Shown: positions 17,925-27,499 of the stretch, in pieces
How the letters are laid out: every line of letters begins with the position of its first letter
Position numbering within the stretch: position 1 is the stretch's first letter
Source of the DNA: Deltaproteobacteria bacterium
Lineage (GTDB): Bacteria; Myxococcota_A; Polyangia; Polyangiales; Ga0077539
Assembly: GCA_030694465.1 (NCBI GenBank)
Contig: JAUXYJ010000068.1
Coordinates: forward strand, 62,001 to 126,000
Length of the DNA: 64,000 bases
Direction: 5' to 3'
Notes under the pieces: generated by a model
Told to the model about the DNA's origin: nothing
Seen by the model: the letters and a program-made list of their open reading frames with translations, nothing else
The model's database searches: none
Position numbers and translations under genes: made by a program

Positions 17925-18072
17925 CGGCTCAGTGACTCTCCAGATGTCTCGTTGGGACGTACGTGAGATCTCGAGGATCCTGTGCGCGATCTGGTCCATC
18001 GTGTAGTGCCAGTTTTGTGATTTCTCGTAGACCAGTGCGTGGGCGCCGTTGGGAGAGAGGTACACTCCCGGG
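17925..18072. promoter_or_regulatory. divergent promoter region, probable MocR operator
   Basis: This 148-nt gap separates the PNPOx-GNAT gene from the MocR-type gene. It contains TGGTC at 17992-17996 and its inverse GACCA at 18030-18034, with a partial GCCAG at 18008-18012 between them. MocR/PdxR regulators commonly bind repeated TGGTC/GACCA-like boxes next to their own gene, so these are candidate operator halves. The evidence is by eye only. GGGAGAGAGG at 18051-18060 is the likely ribosome-binding site of the regulator. Confidence 0.35.
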
Positions 18073-19542
18073 ATGGTGCAATGGCAACAGACGCTCGACA
18101 TCGCCGAGGACGACGGGCGAACGCTGGTCGCTCGCATCGCGAGCGCGTTGGTCGCAGAAATCACAGGTGGGAGGCTACATCCGGGTGAAGCGCTCCCTGG
18201 TACGCGCGCGCTGAGCGGCTCGCTCGGCGTGCATCGCAACACCGTCCTCGCTGCGTACGAGACCTTGATCGCCGAGGGCTGGCTGGTCACCGAGCGCGCG
18301 AGAGCGACGCGCGTCGCAACGAACCTGCCCATCACGCAACCCAAGCGGTTTGCCTCGGGCCGGGCGTCTCGCAACTGCATCGCGGAGCGGGCAGGCTTTG
18401 ACGTCGCGCCAGGTCCCGTGTTGCGCGAAAGAGAGCTGCCCCGAGGCTGCGTCGCGCTCTACGGCGGGCAGCCCGACGTCTCGCTGTTTCCGATCGAGCT
18501 CTACCTCCGAGAGCTTCGTCGCGCGATGCGTCTGCGAGGCGTATCTCTGCTCGATTATGGGTCGGCGTTTGGGCACCCCAAGCTGCGCGACGCGCTCGCT
18601 ACCATGCTCTCTGCCCTCCGAGGCTTGGCCGCGACGCGTGCCAATGTGCTTGTCACCCGGGGTAGCCAGCAGGCCCTCGATCTTCTCGCGCGGGCCATTG
18701 TCCGACCCGGCGACGAAGTGATGGTCGAGGCCCTCGGCTATGCCCCTGCGTGGGCCGCGTTGAGGGCCGCCGGCGCGGTCGTCACGGCGCTCCCGGTGGA
18801 CCGCCATGGCGCTAGCATCGACGCGCTCGCGCAGCGATGTCTCACTGCGCCACCGAGGCTGATCTATCTCACGCCGCACCACCAGTATCCGACCGGGGTG
18901 ACGCTCTCGGCATCGCGAAGACTCATGCTGCTTTCACTCGCAAAAAAGCACAGAATCTGCATCGTCGAAGACGACTACGACCACGAGTTTCACTACGAAG
19001 GTCGCCCGGTGTTGCCCATCGCCTCGGCCGACCGCGAGGGCTTGGTGCTCTATGTCGGGACGCTCTCGAAGCTGCTCGCCCCAGGCCTGCGCACGGGCTA
19101 CGTCGTCGGCCCGGCCAAGCTCATTGAGACGCTCGCCGCCCACCGTACCTACAACGACCGGCAGGGGGATCTGGCCTCTGAAGTGGCGCTCGCGACGCTC
19201 ATCGAGGACGGCACCGTGGCGCACCATGCGCGACGCGCGCGCGCAGTGTACCGCGAGCGGCGAGACGCGCTTGTACGATCTCTGAGTGAATTCGCAGGAA
19301 ATTCGCTCGTATTTGACATCCCCCGCGGAGGCTTGGCGCTCTGGGCTAAGCTGCGCACCCTGAAGGGCGCCGACGCGGTCATTGCCCGCTGCAGCGAGCG
19401 CTCGCTCTTGATTCAGTCCACGAGAGCGCTCTGTTTTGACGGGCGCGACCGTGGCTACCTTCGCTTGGGATTCGGCGGCAACGACAGCCAGACGCTCGCT
19501 CGCGCTGCCAAGACCCTCGGGAGCGTCGTTGCGGATCTCTAG
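18073..19542 (+). CDS. MocR-type GntR/aminotransferase transcriptional regulator
   Basis: The 489-residue protein starts at ATG 18073; a TTG at 18049 extends the frame by 8 residues. The N-terminal GntR winged helix is clear: LPGTRALSGSLGVHRNTV (41-58), then AYETLIAEGWL. A fold-type I aminotransferase domain fills the rest, with EDDYDHEF (299-306) and the PLP lysine in YVGTLSKLLAPG (Lys333), followed by RTGY. MocR regulators sense PLP or amino compounds and often control the adjacent divergent gene. Here that gene is the PNPOx-GNAT fusion. PdxR and GabR are the best known relatives, but the effector cannot be decided. The 3' end overlaps the convergent MMPL gene by 4 nt. Confidence 0.9.
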   Translation: MVQWQQTLDIAEDDGRTLVARIASALVAEITGGRLHPGEALPGTRALSGSLGVHRNTVLAAYETLIAEGWLVTERARATRVATNLPITQPKRFASGRASRNCIAERAGFDVAPGPVLRERELPRGCVALYGGQPDVSLFPIELYLRELRRAMRLRGVSLLDYGSAFGHPKLRDALATMLSALRGLAATRANVLVTRGSQQALDLLARAIVRPGDEVMVEALGYAPAWAALRAAGAVVTALPVDRHGASIDALAQRCLTAPPRLIYLTPHHQYPTGVTLSASRRLMLLSLAKKHRICIVEDDYDHEFHYEGRPVLPIASADREGLVLYVGTLSKLLAPGLRTGYVVGPAKLIETLAAHRTYNDRQGDLASEVALATLIEDGTVAHHARRARAVYRERRDALVRSLSEFAGNSLVFDIPRGGLALWAKLRTLKGADAVIARCSERSLLIQSTRALCFDGRDRGYLRLGFGGNDSQTLARAAKTLGSVVADL

Positions 19543-21833
19543 GCGTGATGCAGATCTTCCGGCGACGTCGCCGGGTCCTCACGGTCTTCGCTGACGTGCC
19601 CCATGCCGAGCCAACGATGGAGCCGCGCCAAGGGCGCTGGGGCCCACCAGTTCCAGTGGCCAAACAGGCGCATGGTGGCTGGGACGATGAGCATGCGGAC
19701 GACCGTGGCGTCCAACGCAACGGCGAGCGCCATGCCCACGCCGACGGCCTTTAAGATCACGACCTCGGCGAAGGCAAACGCCAGAAAGACCGCGACCATA
19801 ATCGCCGCCGCGCTCGTCACCAGCTTCGCCGAGCGCTCAAGCCCGAGCGCCACGGCGCGCACGTTGTCTTTCGAGCGCAGATACTCTTCTTGCATCCGCG
19901 AGAGCATCAGGACCTCGTAGTCCATCGACAGCCCAAACACCGAGCAAAAGAGCACCACCGGAAGCACAGGCTCGATCGGCTGTGGCTCAAACCTGAGGAC
20001 CGAAGACAGGTGCCCGTCTTCGAAGATCCAGACCAACGCGCCAAAGCTCGCCGTGAGGCTCAAGAGGTTCATGAGCACCGCTTTGATCGGCAAGAGCAGG
20101 CTCCCGAGCAGCAAAAAGAGCACGATGCAGGTCATCACCATCACGTAGGTCACGGCCCACGGAGTGCGTGAGAGCACGTAGTGCGTGGTGTCCAGATCGA
20201 GCGCTGTTTGCCCTGTCACCCAGCGCTCGCCCGGCAGCGTGCCTCGCAGCGCGCGCGCATTGCGCACCACGGACCGCGCGCGGTCTGAGTGCGCGTCACC
20301 GTCGGTCAACAGCGCAAAGCTCAGCACACGATCGCTGCTCAAGAGCCTCCGTGACTCTTCGAGCATCGCAGGCCTAAACGCCTCAGGCAGCGCCCAGGTA
20401 GACACATAGCCCTCTTCGTCCAGCGACGGATCGATGTCGACGATGCTCTCGACGCGACGCACGCCGTCGATCCTTGCGAGCGCACGCGAATACGCAAACG
20501 ACCGCCGCACGATGGCCTCGTCCGTAGCGCTCTGCCCAGCGGGGAGCGCGACGACGACCGTCACGCGGTTGGCCACAAGCTCGGTAAAATCTCGCTGCAG
20601 TTGGTCGTAGCCTTGGCGCGCTTCGACCCGATGCGGGAGCACCGTGACGCTGGCCGCCGCCATCTTCATGCGCATGAAGGGCAGACCCGCGCCGAGGGTG
20701 AGCGCGAGAGTGGGCACAAGCACCATGATGGGGCGCTTCATGACCCAGCGCGCGAGCCGCTGCCAAAACCCACGGTCCATCGAGTCTTGCGAGCGCTCAC
20801 GGCGCTTTCGACCCACAGGCAATGCGTTGACTCGCGGTCCGAGCCACGACAAGAGCGCGGGCAAGAGCGTGAGCGAAGACATCACCGCGAGGGTCACGAC
20901 GAGCGCGCCCGCGACGCCCATGGATGCGAGAAACGTCCCGCGGTAAAAGAGCAGACCGCTCATGCCGATGGCCACGGCGACGCCCGAAAACAACACCGCG
21001 CGACCGGCGGTGGACATCGTGCGTTCGAGGGCCTGCTCGGTGCTTAACCCCGCGGCGAGCTCGTCTCGAAATCGGCTCACCATGAAGAGCGCGTAGTCAA
21101 TCGCGACGCCCAGACCCACGAGCGACGTCACGTTGAGGCTGTACTGCGTGACGTCCATCACGCGCGAGGTCAAGAACACCCCAGCCATGCCAGCGATCAC
21201 CGCGAGGCCACCTACACCCACGGGCAACAGGGACGCGACGATCGAGCCAAAGACCAACAGCAGCACGATGGCTGCGAGAGGCGTCGAGAGCACTTCGCCT
21301 CGCAAGAGGTCTCGCGCGAGGGTGCGATCGAGGTCGTCTTTGTAGGCTAAATTGCCCGTGAAAGTGAGCTCGATGCCCTGCGGCGGGTGGACCTGATCTC
21401 GCAGAGGTCGATAGGCGGCTTGCGCCTCTCTGAGGTCACCGCGGACGCCGACTTGCACAAGCACACTGCGAGCGTCCGGAGAGCGGAGCATGCTCGCGAT
21501 GCCCGGCGAGAGATCAAACGGGAGCACGCAGCGCGCGACCCTTGCGTCGCGCTGCAGGGGTGCCAACGCGCGCTCGAGGCCTTGCCGAAACGCCGGGGCG
21601 TCGACATCGCCATGCTGCGCGTGCGCGATGATCACAAACGAGGCTTGGCCCGGGCGCTCAAGCGCTCGGTCGAGCAAGATCTGGCCACGGTCGGCCTCGG
21701 TCATCGGAAACACTGCGGGGGCAAGCGTGCCGCCGCGAAAGAGCACCGTGAGCGAAGCGATGAGCACCAGCGCGCTCAGCGAGAAGACCCACCCACGAAA
21801 CCTGTGGACGTTGCGTCCCCATGCAGAAAGCAT
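19539..21833 (-). CDS. MMPL/RND-superfamily transporter
   Basis: The protein has 764 residues from ATG 21833; TTG 21836 is rejected. It has the two-half MMPL layout: an N-terminal helix, a periplasmic loop (about 40-160), five or six helices (about 185-335), a linker, a second helix and loop (about 360-545), then a final helix bundle. Typical sequences include VGLGVAIDYALFMVSRFRDE in the first half and FGLSMDYEVLMLSRMQEEY in the second, each with the conserved G-x-x-x-D-Y proton-relay motif. MMPL proteins export lipids, hopanoids, siderophores or similar amphiphiles using the proton gradient. The hotdog-fold gene lies 28 nt upstream on the same strand, suggesting a lipid-related substrate. 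The exact cargo is unknown. Confidence 0.9.
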   Translation of the reverse strand: MLSAWGRNVHRFRGWVFSLSALVLIASLTVLFRGGTLAPAVFPMTEADRGQILLDRALERPGQASFVIIAHAQHGDVDAPAFRQGLERALAPLQRDARVARCVLPFDLSPGIASMLRSPDARSVLVQVGVRGDLREAQAAYRPLRDQVHPPQGIELTFTGNLAYKDDLDRTLARDLLRGEVLSTPLAAIVLLLVFGSIVASLLPVGVGGLAVIAGMAGVFLTSRVMDVTQYSLNVTSLVGLGVAIDYALFMVSRFRDELAAGLSTEQALERTMSTAGRAVLFSGVAVAIGMSGLLFYRGTFLASMGVAGALVVTLAVMSSLTLLPALLSWLGPRVNALPVGRKRRERSQDSMDRGFWQRLARWVMKRPIMVLVPTLALTLGAGLPFMRMKMAAASVTVLPHRVEARQGYDQLQRDFTELVANRVTVVVALPAGQSATDEAIVRRSFAYSRALARIDGVRRVESIVDIDPSLDEEGYVSTWALPEAFRPAMLEESRRLLSSDRVLSFALLTDGDAHSDRARSVVRNARALRGTLPGERWVTGQTALDLDTTHYVLSRTPWAVTYVMVMTCIVLFLLLGSLLLPIKAVLMNLLSLTASFGALVWIFEDGHLSSVLRFEPQPIEPVLPVVLFCSVFGLSMDYEVLMLSRMQEEYLRSKDNVRAVALGLERSAKLVTSAAAIMVAVFLAFAFAEVVILKAVGVGMALAVALDATVVRMLIVPATMRLFGHWNWWAPAPLARLHRWLGMGHVSEDREDPATSPEDLHHA

Positions 21834-21861
21834 CAACGAGTCCTTCGAAGGGAGCGAGCGC

Positions 21862-22359
21862 TTACGGCGTAAGGGACTGCGCGGATTGATCCTCGGTGAT
21901 CTTCAGCCACATCGCTGCCTGATCGCCTTCGTACACAAGCCGTCCCTCTTGGGTAAACCGGAGGGAGTATCTCGCGAAGGTCCGCAGGCTGCCTTTGCGA
22001 AGCTGGGTGGTCCAGCCCTCAAGCTCAAGCGGTGGGCCTATTTTGGCGAGATTGTGAAACTTCGCGCTGTGAATTTTGGCGCCGTAGCCGATCCAGCCAT
22101 CTGCGTGCCTGAGGTCCAAGAGGTAGTACGCGTGGACAAAACCAATCATCCCGGTCATGTGGACCATGAGCCCGCCCGCGACGTGTTGCGGGTGGCGCAC
22201 CGGATGAACTCGCTGCGAAACCGTGAGCGGAAGCAGCGCGTGGGTCGGCATGCGACAGCGCACGTAGCTTCGTGCAGCGTCTACTTCGAGGATCTCATCG
22301 AGTAAAAGTGCATCTGGACCATAGGGACAGTCATCGACGAATGCTTGTTCGAGTGCCAT
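21862..22359 (-). CDS. hotdog-fold (FabZ/thioesterase-like) protein
   Basis: The 165-residue protein is the right length for a single hotdog domain. The N-terminus CPYGPDALLLDEILEVD resembles the FabZ opening in which a P-x-x-LLD-x-I segment precedes the first strand. HPQHVAGGLMVHMTGMIGF occupies the position of the GHFPGxPxMPG helix region, with a His but without the typical GHFPG. The end of the domain is beta-rich. FabA/FabZ-type and acyl-CoA thioesterase enzymes share this fold, so dehydration or thioester hydrolysis of acyl chains is possible. It precedes the MMPL transporter by 28 nt and is probably co-transcribed. Confidence in fold is moderate and in activity low. Confidence 0.5.
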   Translation of the reverse strand: MALEQAFVDDCPYGPDALLLDEILEVDAARSYVRCRMPTHALLPLTVSQRVHPVRHPQHVAGGLMVHMTGMIGFVHAYYLLDLRHADGWIGYGAKIHSAKFHNLAKIGPPLELEGWTTQLRKGSLRTFARYSLRFTQEGRLVYEGDQAAMWLKITEDQSAQSLTP

Positions 22360-22513
22360 AGAGCGGCGGTGAGACTACACGTCCGGCGTGTGCGCAGGAA
22401 ACTCTGCGATGCGACCAAGCGTGCGCTAGGCTGTCCCCTGTCCCCTGCGATTCGCACGGTGCGCGAGCGGTTTCACAGGTCCCCCATTTCGGTTCTCTTG
22501 TCACCCGCGAGCT

Positions 22514-23590
22514 ATGTCCGAAACACCCCAAAGCCCACCCACTTTGCAGGCCCTTCTCAACGCGCTCGACCGCCACGGCGTCGCGCTGGAGCTGTTTGAC
22601 AGCGATCTCCGGAGCCTGGGAGCGCGTCCCGCGCTACGCGCTCTGCTCGGTCTCGATTGCACGACGACGCTGCGTGAGACCCACGTGTCGCTCGACCGCG
22701 CGCTGCGACGCGCTCAGCAGGGCGAGCGGGTCGAGATCGAGCTCGACACGAGCGAATCGACCCAGGATTTTAGCGTGTTTCGTGTGATCTTGTCGCCCGT
22801 AGAGGGTGGCGGAGTGCTCGCCAGTTGGACCGACGTGACGGCCCTGCGGTGTGCCGAACGTAGCGCCAAGACCAGCACCGCGCGGGCCGAGCGAGCCGAG
22901 CGCTCGAAAGATCAATTTTTGGCGATGCTCTCCCATGAGCTCCGCTCGCCCATCGCGACGATCCTGGGATGGACCCAGCTGCTTCGTGGCCGCGCGCAGG
23001 AGCAATCGACCATCGAGAGCGCGATGACCACGGTCGAACGCGCTGCAAAATCTCAGCTCCGGTTGATTGACGACATCTTGGTCTCGGCGAGGGTTGTCAC
23101 TGGCGCGTTGCAGCTTGACCGACGCCCCACCGCGCTGCGCGACGTGGTGACTCGCGCGGTCAAGTGCGTGCAGACCGCCACGCGACGGACCGACATCGCG
23201 GTGCACCTTGAGCTCAGTGACTGCTGCATGGTCGAGGGCGACGCGACGCGGCTCGAGCACGCGATCTTTCACTTGGTCTCGAACGCGGTGAAATTCGCGC
23301 GACCGGGCGGAGGCGTGCGCATCGCGCTGCACCACGAGGACCACGGCAAGAGCGCAGTGCTCGAGGTCGAGGACGACGGGATGGGGATCGACCCCGAGGT
23401 GCTACCCACGGTCTTTGATCGATTTACGCAAGGAGAAAGCAGTCTGACTCGCACTCACGGTGGACTGGGTTTGGGCCTCTCGCTCGCGCGCCATTTGGTC
23501 GAAGCGCACGGCGGCACCATCGAGCTGCGCTCCGAGGGACCTGCCCTCGGGACTCAGGTCACCGTGCGGGTTCCGTTGGTCGCGGCTTAG
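22514..23590 (+). CDS. orphan sensor histidine kinase with PAS-like N-terminus
   Basis: The 358-residue protein has no membrane segment, so it is a cytosolic sensor. Residues about 8-112 resemble a degenerate PAS module (ALELFDSDLR at the start, WTDVTALR before the linker). HisKA follows with the phospho-accepting His141 in FLAMLSHELRSP. The ATPase domain shows an N box (HLVSNAVKFA), G1 (DDGMGID), an F-box-like VFDRFTQGE and G2 (GGLGLGLSLAR). No response regulator or receiver domain is near, so the partner is elsewhere. It is divergent from the hotdog gene; that 154-nt gap contains a short direct repeat (TGTCCCC twice). The 3' end overlaps the convergent NadR-like gene by 32 nt. Confidence 0.9.
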   Translation: MSETPQSPPTLQALLNALDRHGVALELFDSDLRSLGARPALRALLGLDCTTTLRETHVSLDRALRRAQQGERVEIELDTSESTQDFSVFRVILSPVEGGGVLASWTDVTALRCAERSAKTSTARAERAERSKDQFLAMLSHELRSPIATILGWTQLLRGRAQEQSTIESAMTTVERAAKSQLRLIDDILVSARVVTGALQLDRRPTALRDVVTRAVKCVQTATRRTDIAVHLELSDCCMVEGDATRLEHAIFHLVSNAVKFARPGGGVRIALHHEDHGKSAVLEVEDDGMGIDPEVLPTVFDRFTQGESSLTRTHGGLGLGLSLARHLVEAHGGTIELRSEGPALGTQVTVRVPLVAA

Positions 23591-24557
23591 CTTCGACGAG
23601 CGCTGTGACCGCCGCGATCGCTGTGCGCTCTCTCGTCGCAAAGTCACCCGTGAGCCTCACGACGTTCGAGCGCTTGTGGAGGTCCAGTGCGCCGAGAATT
23701 CGCTGCAAGAACGCCTCGCTCTCGCCAGGCAAAAACCTCACCGTGTCGGGTACGTAGGGCACGTCGGGCGCGCAGCACAGCGTGAGGTCGTAGCGGTCGT
23801 GCGTCGCCCACTCGGTCAGCGCTTGGGCTACGCGACCAAAGAGTCGTTCGCTCCAGACGCAGGTCGTGAGCGCATCGGTGTCGCAAATCAGCACGCGGTT
23901 TGCGTTGCGCGCGAGCGCGAATTCGGCCGCACGTTGGCCACGCGCGATCTCGACCATGTCGTGCTCATCCACGGTGGGGACCTCGCGAGATTCGATCAGC
24001 GCGCGGGCGTGTTCGGGCACAAACGCGGTGTCAAAGTGTTGGGCCAAAGTGCGCGCGAGCGTGGATTTTCCGGTGGACTCGGGGCCTACGATCGCGACCT
24101 TGCGCACGAAGTAGGGCCGCACGCAGCGCGGGAGCTCGTGCCAGTGAGCCATCGGGTCTTCGCGGATCTCGGTCCCTCGCGCGCTCACCGCGCTCCCACG
24201 GGGCACCGGAACAAACCGCGCTCCGAGCTTCGCTGCCAAGGTCACGCCGTAGTTTTCTCCGGCAAAGACCAGGTCCACAGGCCACGGGAGCACACGGTTT
24301 AGAGCCGCGGTCCACAGGCTCCAAAACGCGGGATCCTCGTGCGGAAGTTGCGGCAAGACCTCGTCGAGATGCACGACGGTCGCGCCGGGCACCAGCTCAC
24401 GCATCCAACGCACACGCTGCGCCCCGTCGATGGGCTCGGAGGGGAGAGAGCCCACGACCACGCAGAGTTCGTCTGCAAAATGCCCCGCAAACTCAGCGAG
24501 ATAGAGATGCCCCCTGTGGGGCGGCATGAATTTTCCGAGCACCATCGCGCGGGTCAT
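23559..24557 (-). CDS. nadR: NadR-like NMN adenylyltransferase / ribosylnicotinamide kinase
   Basis: The 332-residue protein combines both enzymatic domains of NadR and lacks the N-terminal HTH repressor domain of the enterobacterial protein. The nucleotidylyltransferase part begins GKFMPPHRGHLYL with the HxGH-type motif at 14-17. A P-loop kinase domain follows, with Walker A GPESTGKST at 158-166. The reactions are NMN + ATP to NAD and phosphorylation of nicotinamide riboside to NMN. The start ATG at 24557 overlaps the TGA of the A-T-R gene (ATGA), so it is coupled to the biosynthetic operon and is its last gene. That position suggests it supports cofactor supply or acts on a pyridine or nucleoside-like intermediate; which of these is not decidable here. 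Confidence 0.85.
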   Translation of the reverse strand: MTRAMVLGKFMPPHRGHLYLAEFAGHFADELCVVVGSLPSEPIDGAQRVRWMRELVPGATVVHLDEVLPQLPHEDPAFWSLWTAALNRVLPWPVDLVFAGENYGVTLAAKLGARFVPVPRGSAVSARGTEIREDPMAHWHELPRCVRPYFVRKVAIVGPESTGKSTLARTLAQHFDTAFVPEHARALIESREVPTVDEHDMVEIARGQRAAEFALARNANRVLICDTDALTTCVWSERLFGRVAQALTEWATHDRYDLTLCCAPDVPYVPDTVRFLPGESEAFLQRILGALDLHKRSNVVRLTGDFATRERTAIAAVTALVEAKPRPTEPAR

Positions 24558-27499
24558 CGCCTGAGACTGCCTTGCGTTTGGAGTGAGTCGATCGGCGCAA
24601 GCGCAGCGCGGACGAGCCGATCGAAGAGCGCTGGTGTGACCGCTGGCCACGTACACGAGGCGTCCCGGAGAAGCGCACCCATCGCAGGAGATTTCCAAGC
24701 CCAATGCGTCGACGCGAAGATCGATCCGGCGCGCCACAGACCCTCGTCCGGGGACACCACGCTCGCGAACGCGACGTCTGCATCGAGACCGAGTCTGTGC
24801 TGCGCCTCGCGGAGCTCTCGCACAAATACGCGGGTCTCGACCGGCTCAATCGCGCTCCCCTCACGTCCCAGCGCCTCAAGCCACTGCGCCATCGTCGCCC
24901 CCTGCGCATCGGCCATGACGAAGCAACCCGGCGAGGGTCTCGCGCCGGTCGCTAGGAGGCCAAGCGCGGCCGCAAGCACTTCGACAGGCAGCAAGTCCAT
25001 CCGCAGCGTCTCCCGGCGCTCGTAGAGCCCCTGAGGGACCACGCCGATGGCCCTCACCGCGCGGGTCACACGCGCAAACTGGTCTGTGCCGTGAGAGTCC
25101 CCCGAATCGCTCCTCCCCACCACGAGCCCCGGTCGCACGATCGTCAGCGATTGGCCTGAGCGATCGCACGCACGCACCAAGGCGAGCTCCGCCAACCACT
25201 TGCTCTGCGCGTAGCCACCCTCGAGCGCCCCGAGCCGCTCCCACGCAAGACCGTCGCCAAAGACGCCCGGTGCACACGCAGAGGCCGCCGCGACCGAGAG
25301 CGTCGAGACATGCACCATGCGGCCGTTGGGTGTGCTCCCGAGGAGCGCCAGCGCGTGCTCGGCCTGTGTGACGTTGGCGTCCAAGAGCGCCGACCGTGGC
25401 GCCATCAACTGCACCGCGCCCGCCGCATGAATCACCGCGCGTCCCACCCCCTCGTCTACCGCAGAGCGCCAGATCATTGGCTCATTTTGAGTGATATTTT
25501 GCAGGGAGTACGCCTCCCATCGCGCGTGCATCTTAGAGCCACTTGCGTGTCTCCCGAGGGCGGCTTCGACGCGCGCGCGCGCATGGGTCCGGTCGGTCGC
25601 CCGTACGATCGTAGTGACGTGCACCTCGGTGTGATCCAAGAGCCAACGCAGCGTCTGCGACCCCACGAGCCCAGTGGCTCCCGTGAGCAGCACATGCGTC
25701 ACGCGCGGTTCTGCGAGGCTTTTTGCTTGTGAATCCATGGACAACGCGAGATCGCGCGGAGGTGCGAGCTCTGAGAGCGTCACGCGATCGTGCCCACGCG
25801 ACGACTGCCACGCAGCGAAGAGCGCGCGCGGCGTCGGGTGCTCGTAGAGCGTGCTTGGCGAGAGCCACGCGCCACGCTCAGCGAGCGCACGCATCAGCTG
25901 CAGCGCGTGGAGCGAGTCGGCGCCTGCGTCAAAGAAGCTCTCGTCCTCGCCTACCGCTGGGACATCAAGCAGCGTCGCCATAAGCCCCGAGAGGGTCGCG
26001 AGCCGAAGCGGGGAGTCGTCTGAACCATCGTACAATCTCTGCGAATTCGCTGCGAATAATCGCGCGACTTCGCCATGAGCGACCTTGCCGCTTGGCGACC
26101 TTGGCAGCGCGTCGGTCCAGATCACCGCCGAAGGCCAGACCTGCACAGAGACCCTGCGCCTCGCATCGGCGACGATGGCCGCGCGCATAGGCGACGAGAT
26201 CTGGGCCTGGACCACGACGACCAGCTCGTCGTCGTTGGGATGGGCCCGCCGCACAAACGCAGAGGCTCCGAGGACGCGTTCGTCGGCTTCAAACGCAGCC
26301 TCGATCTGCTCGGGCGCGACCAAGACCCCGCGCACTTTGCATTGCCGATCCAGGCGCCCGACGTAGACCCAACCGTTGGGCGAAGGCCGCACGCGATCAC
26401 CGGTCCGAAACCATCGAACACCTGCAGAATCAGTGACAAATCGCTGCGCGGTGAGCTCGGGTTGACCAACGTATTCGCGCGCGACGCCGGGTCCTGAGAT
26501 CCAGAGCTCACCCTCGCCCGATGAGTCCAAGGGCTCGACACGCTCGCGCACGTCGTCGAGGGCGTCGCCGATCATGGGCTCACACCAGCGCGCGTCGACC
26601 GCTCGCATGTGCGTACAGAGGGTGCATTCGGTGGGCCCATACGCACTCAAAACGAGCAGCCGCTGGCCGAAGTCACGCAACAGCTCGGGCTCCGAGGGCT
26701 CGCCGCCGACGATGAGCGCGCGCAGGGTTTGGGGCAACGACGCGGGGCGATAGCGTCGCAAGACCGAGGGCGGAACATCGCACACGGTCACGCGGTGCTC
26801 GTGCAGCACACTGGGCCACTGCGCTGCGATTTGAGCCGTCGTTCGCCGATCGATCACCAGCGTCGCCCCTGCACACAGCGTCGTGAGAACATCACTCAGG
26901 TGCGCGTCGAAGACCTCGGCGAGCATCCAGAGCACGCGATCGTGTGGGCTCAGCGACAGCAGCCTGCACTGGGACGCGAGCACATGCGCGAGCCCCTGAT
27001 GGCCCACGGAGATCGCCTTGGGGAGCTGCGTCGTTCCGCTCGAGAACAAGACGTACGCCTCGTCGCGCGCGTCGATCGGCCCGGCAGTTTCGTTAGATAA
27101 TTCGCAGCCAATACGATGATCTAACGCCCGCTCGATCTCGGCCCATCGCGTGGTCTCGAGGCCCTCTGGTTTGGGGCGCCTAGCGAGGACGAGGTCGACG
27201 TTGAGGGCGTTGAGCATGACGGCAGTTCGCTCAGGCGACTCGTGCTCAGAGATCACCGTGAAGCTCGCGCCAAGGAGCCAGACCGCGAGGAGGCACTCGA
27301 TGTGCTCGACCGAGCGGCCCAACGAGAGGGCGACGCGAGCGCCCCGCCCGATGCGCGCGTGGGCGAGCTCATGGGCTCTGCGAATGCATCGCAACCAGAG
27401 CGATCGATAGCTCATACGCTGCGAATCGATCTCGATCGCGCAGCGGTCCGGCGTGCTCTTCGCGTGGCCTTCGAGCGCCTGGAGCACAAAGGTCAGCAC
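24554..27499 (-). CDS. A-T-R protein: adenylation, carrier and thioester-reductase domains
   Basis: The 981-residue protein resembles an NRPS loading module with a reductive release domain, or a carboxylic acid reductase. The adenylation domain (1-480) shows SSGTTQLPK (153-161), FDAH (197-200), YGPTE (287-291), FRTGDRV and the catalytic Lys472 in SPSGK. The carrier domain (about 500-565) carries GADSL with Ser529 as the phosphopantetheine site. The reductase (about 600-981) has the NADPH loop TGATGLVG (606-613), Ser732 and YAQSK (Tyr763, Lys767). No condensation domain is present. It should activate a carboxylate as AMP ester, load it on Ser529 and release an aldehyde or alcohol. Start GTG 27499 overlaps the dioxygenase gene by 7 nt. 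By hand alignment to GrsA the pocket reads D-A-S-D-I-G-A-L-C. Confidence 0.9.
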   Translation of the reverse strand: MLTFVLQALEGHAKSTPDRCAIEIDSQRMSYRSLWLRCIRRAHELAHARIGRGARVALSLGRSVEHIECLLAVWLLGASFTVISEHESPERTAVMLNALNVDLVLARRPKPEGLETTRWAEIERALDHRIGCELSNETAGPIDARDEAYVLFSSGTTQLPKAISVGHQGLAHVLASQCRLLSLSPHDRVLWMLAEVFDAHLSDVLTTLCAGATLVIDRRTTAQIAAQWPSVLHEHRVTVCDVPPSVLRRYRPASLPQTLRALIVGGEPSEPELLRDFGQRLLVLSAYGPTECTLCTHMRAVDARWCEPMIGDALDDVRERVEPLDSSGEGELWISGPGVAREYVGQPELTAQRFVTDSAGVRWFRTGDRVRPSPNGWVYVGRLDRQCKVRGVLVAPEQIEAAFEADERVLGASAFVRRAHPNDDELVVVVQAQISSPMRAAIVADARRRVSVQVWPSAVIWTDALPRSPSGKVAHGEVARLFAANSQRLYDGSDDSPLRLATLSGLMATLLDVPAVGEDESFFDAGADSLHALQLMRALAERGAWLSPSTLYEHPTPRALFAAWQSSRGHDRVTLSELAPPRDLALSMDSQAKSLAEPRVTHVLLTGATGLVGSQTLRWLLDHTEVHVTTIVRATDRTHARARVEAALGRHASGSKMHARWEAYSLQNITQNEPMIWRSAVDEGVGRAVIHAAGAVQLMAPRSALLDANVTQAEHALALLGSTPNGRMVHVSTLSVAAASACAPGVFGDGLAWERLGALEGGYAQSKWLAELALVRACDRSGQSLTIVRPGLVVGRSDSGDSHGTDQFARVTRAVRAIGVVPQGLYERRETLRMDLLPVEVLAAALGLLATGARPSPGCFVMADAQGATMAQWLEALGREGSAIEPVETRVFVRELREAQHRLGLDADVAFASVVSPDEGLWRAGSIFASTHWAWKSPAMGALLRDASCTWPAVTPALFDRLVRAALAPIDSLQTQGSLRR

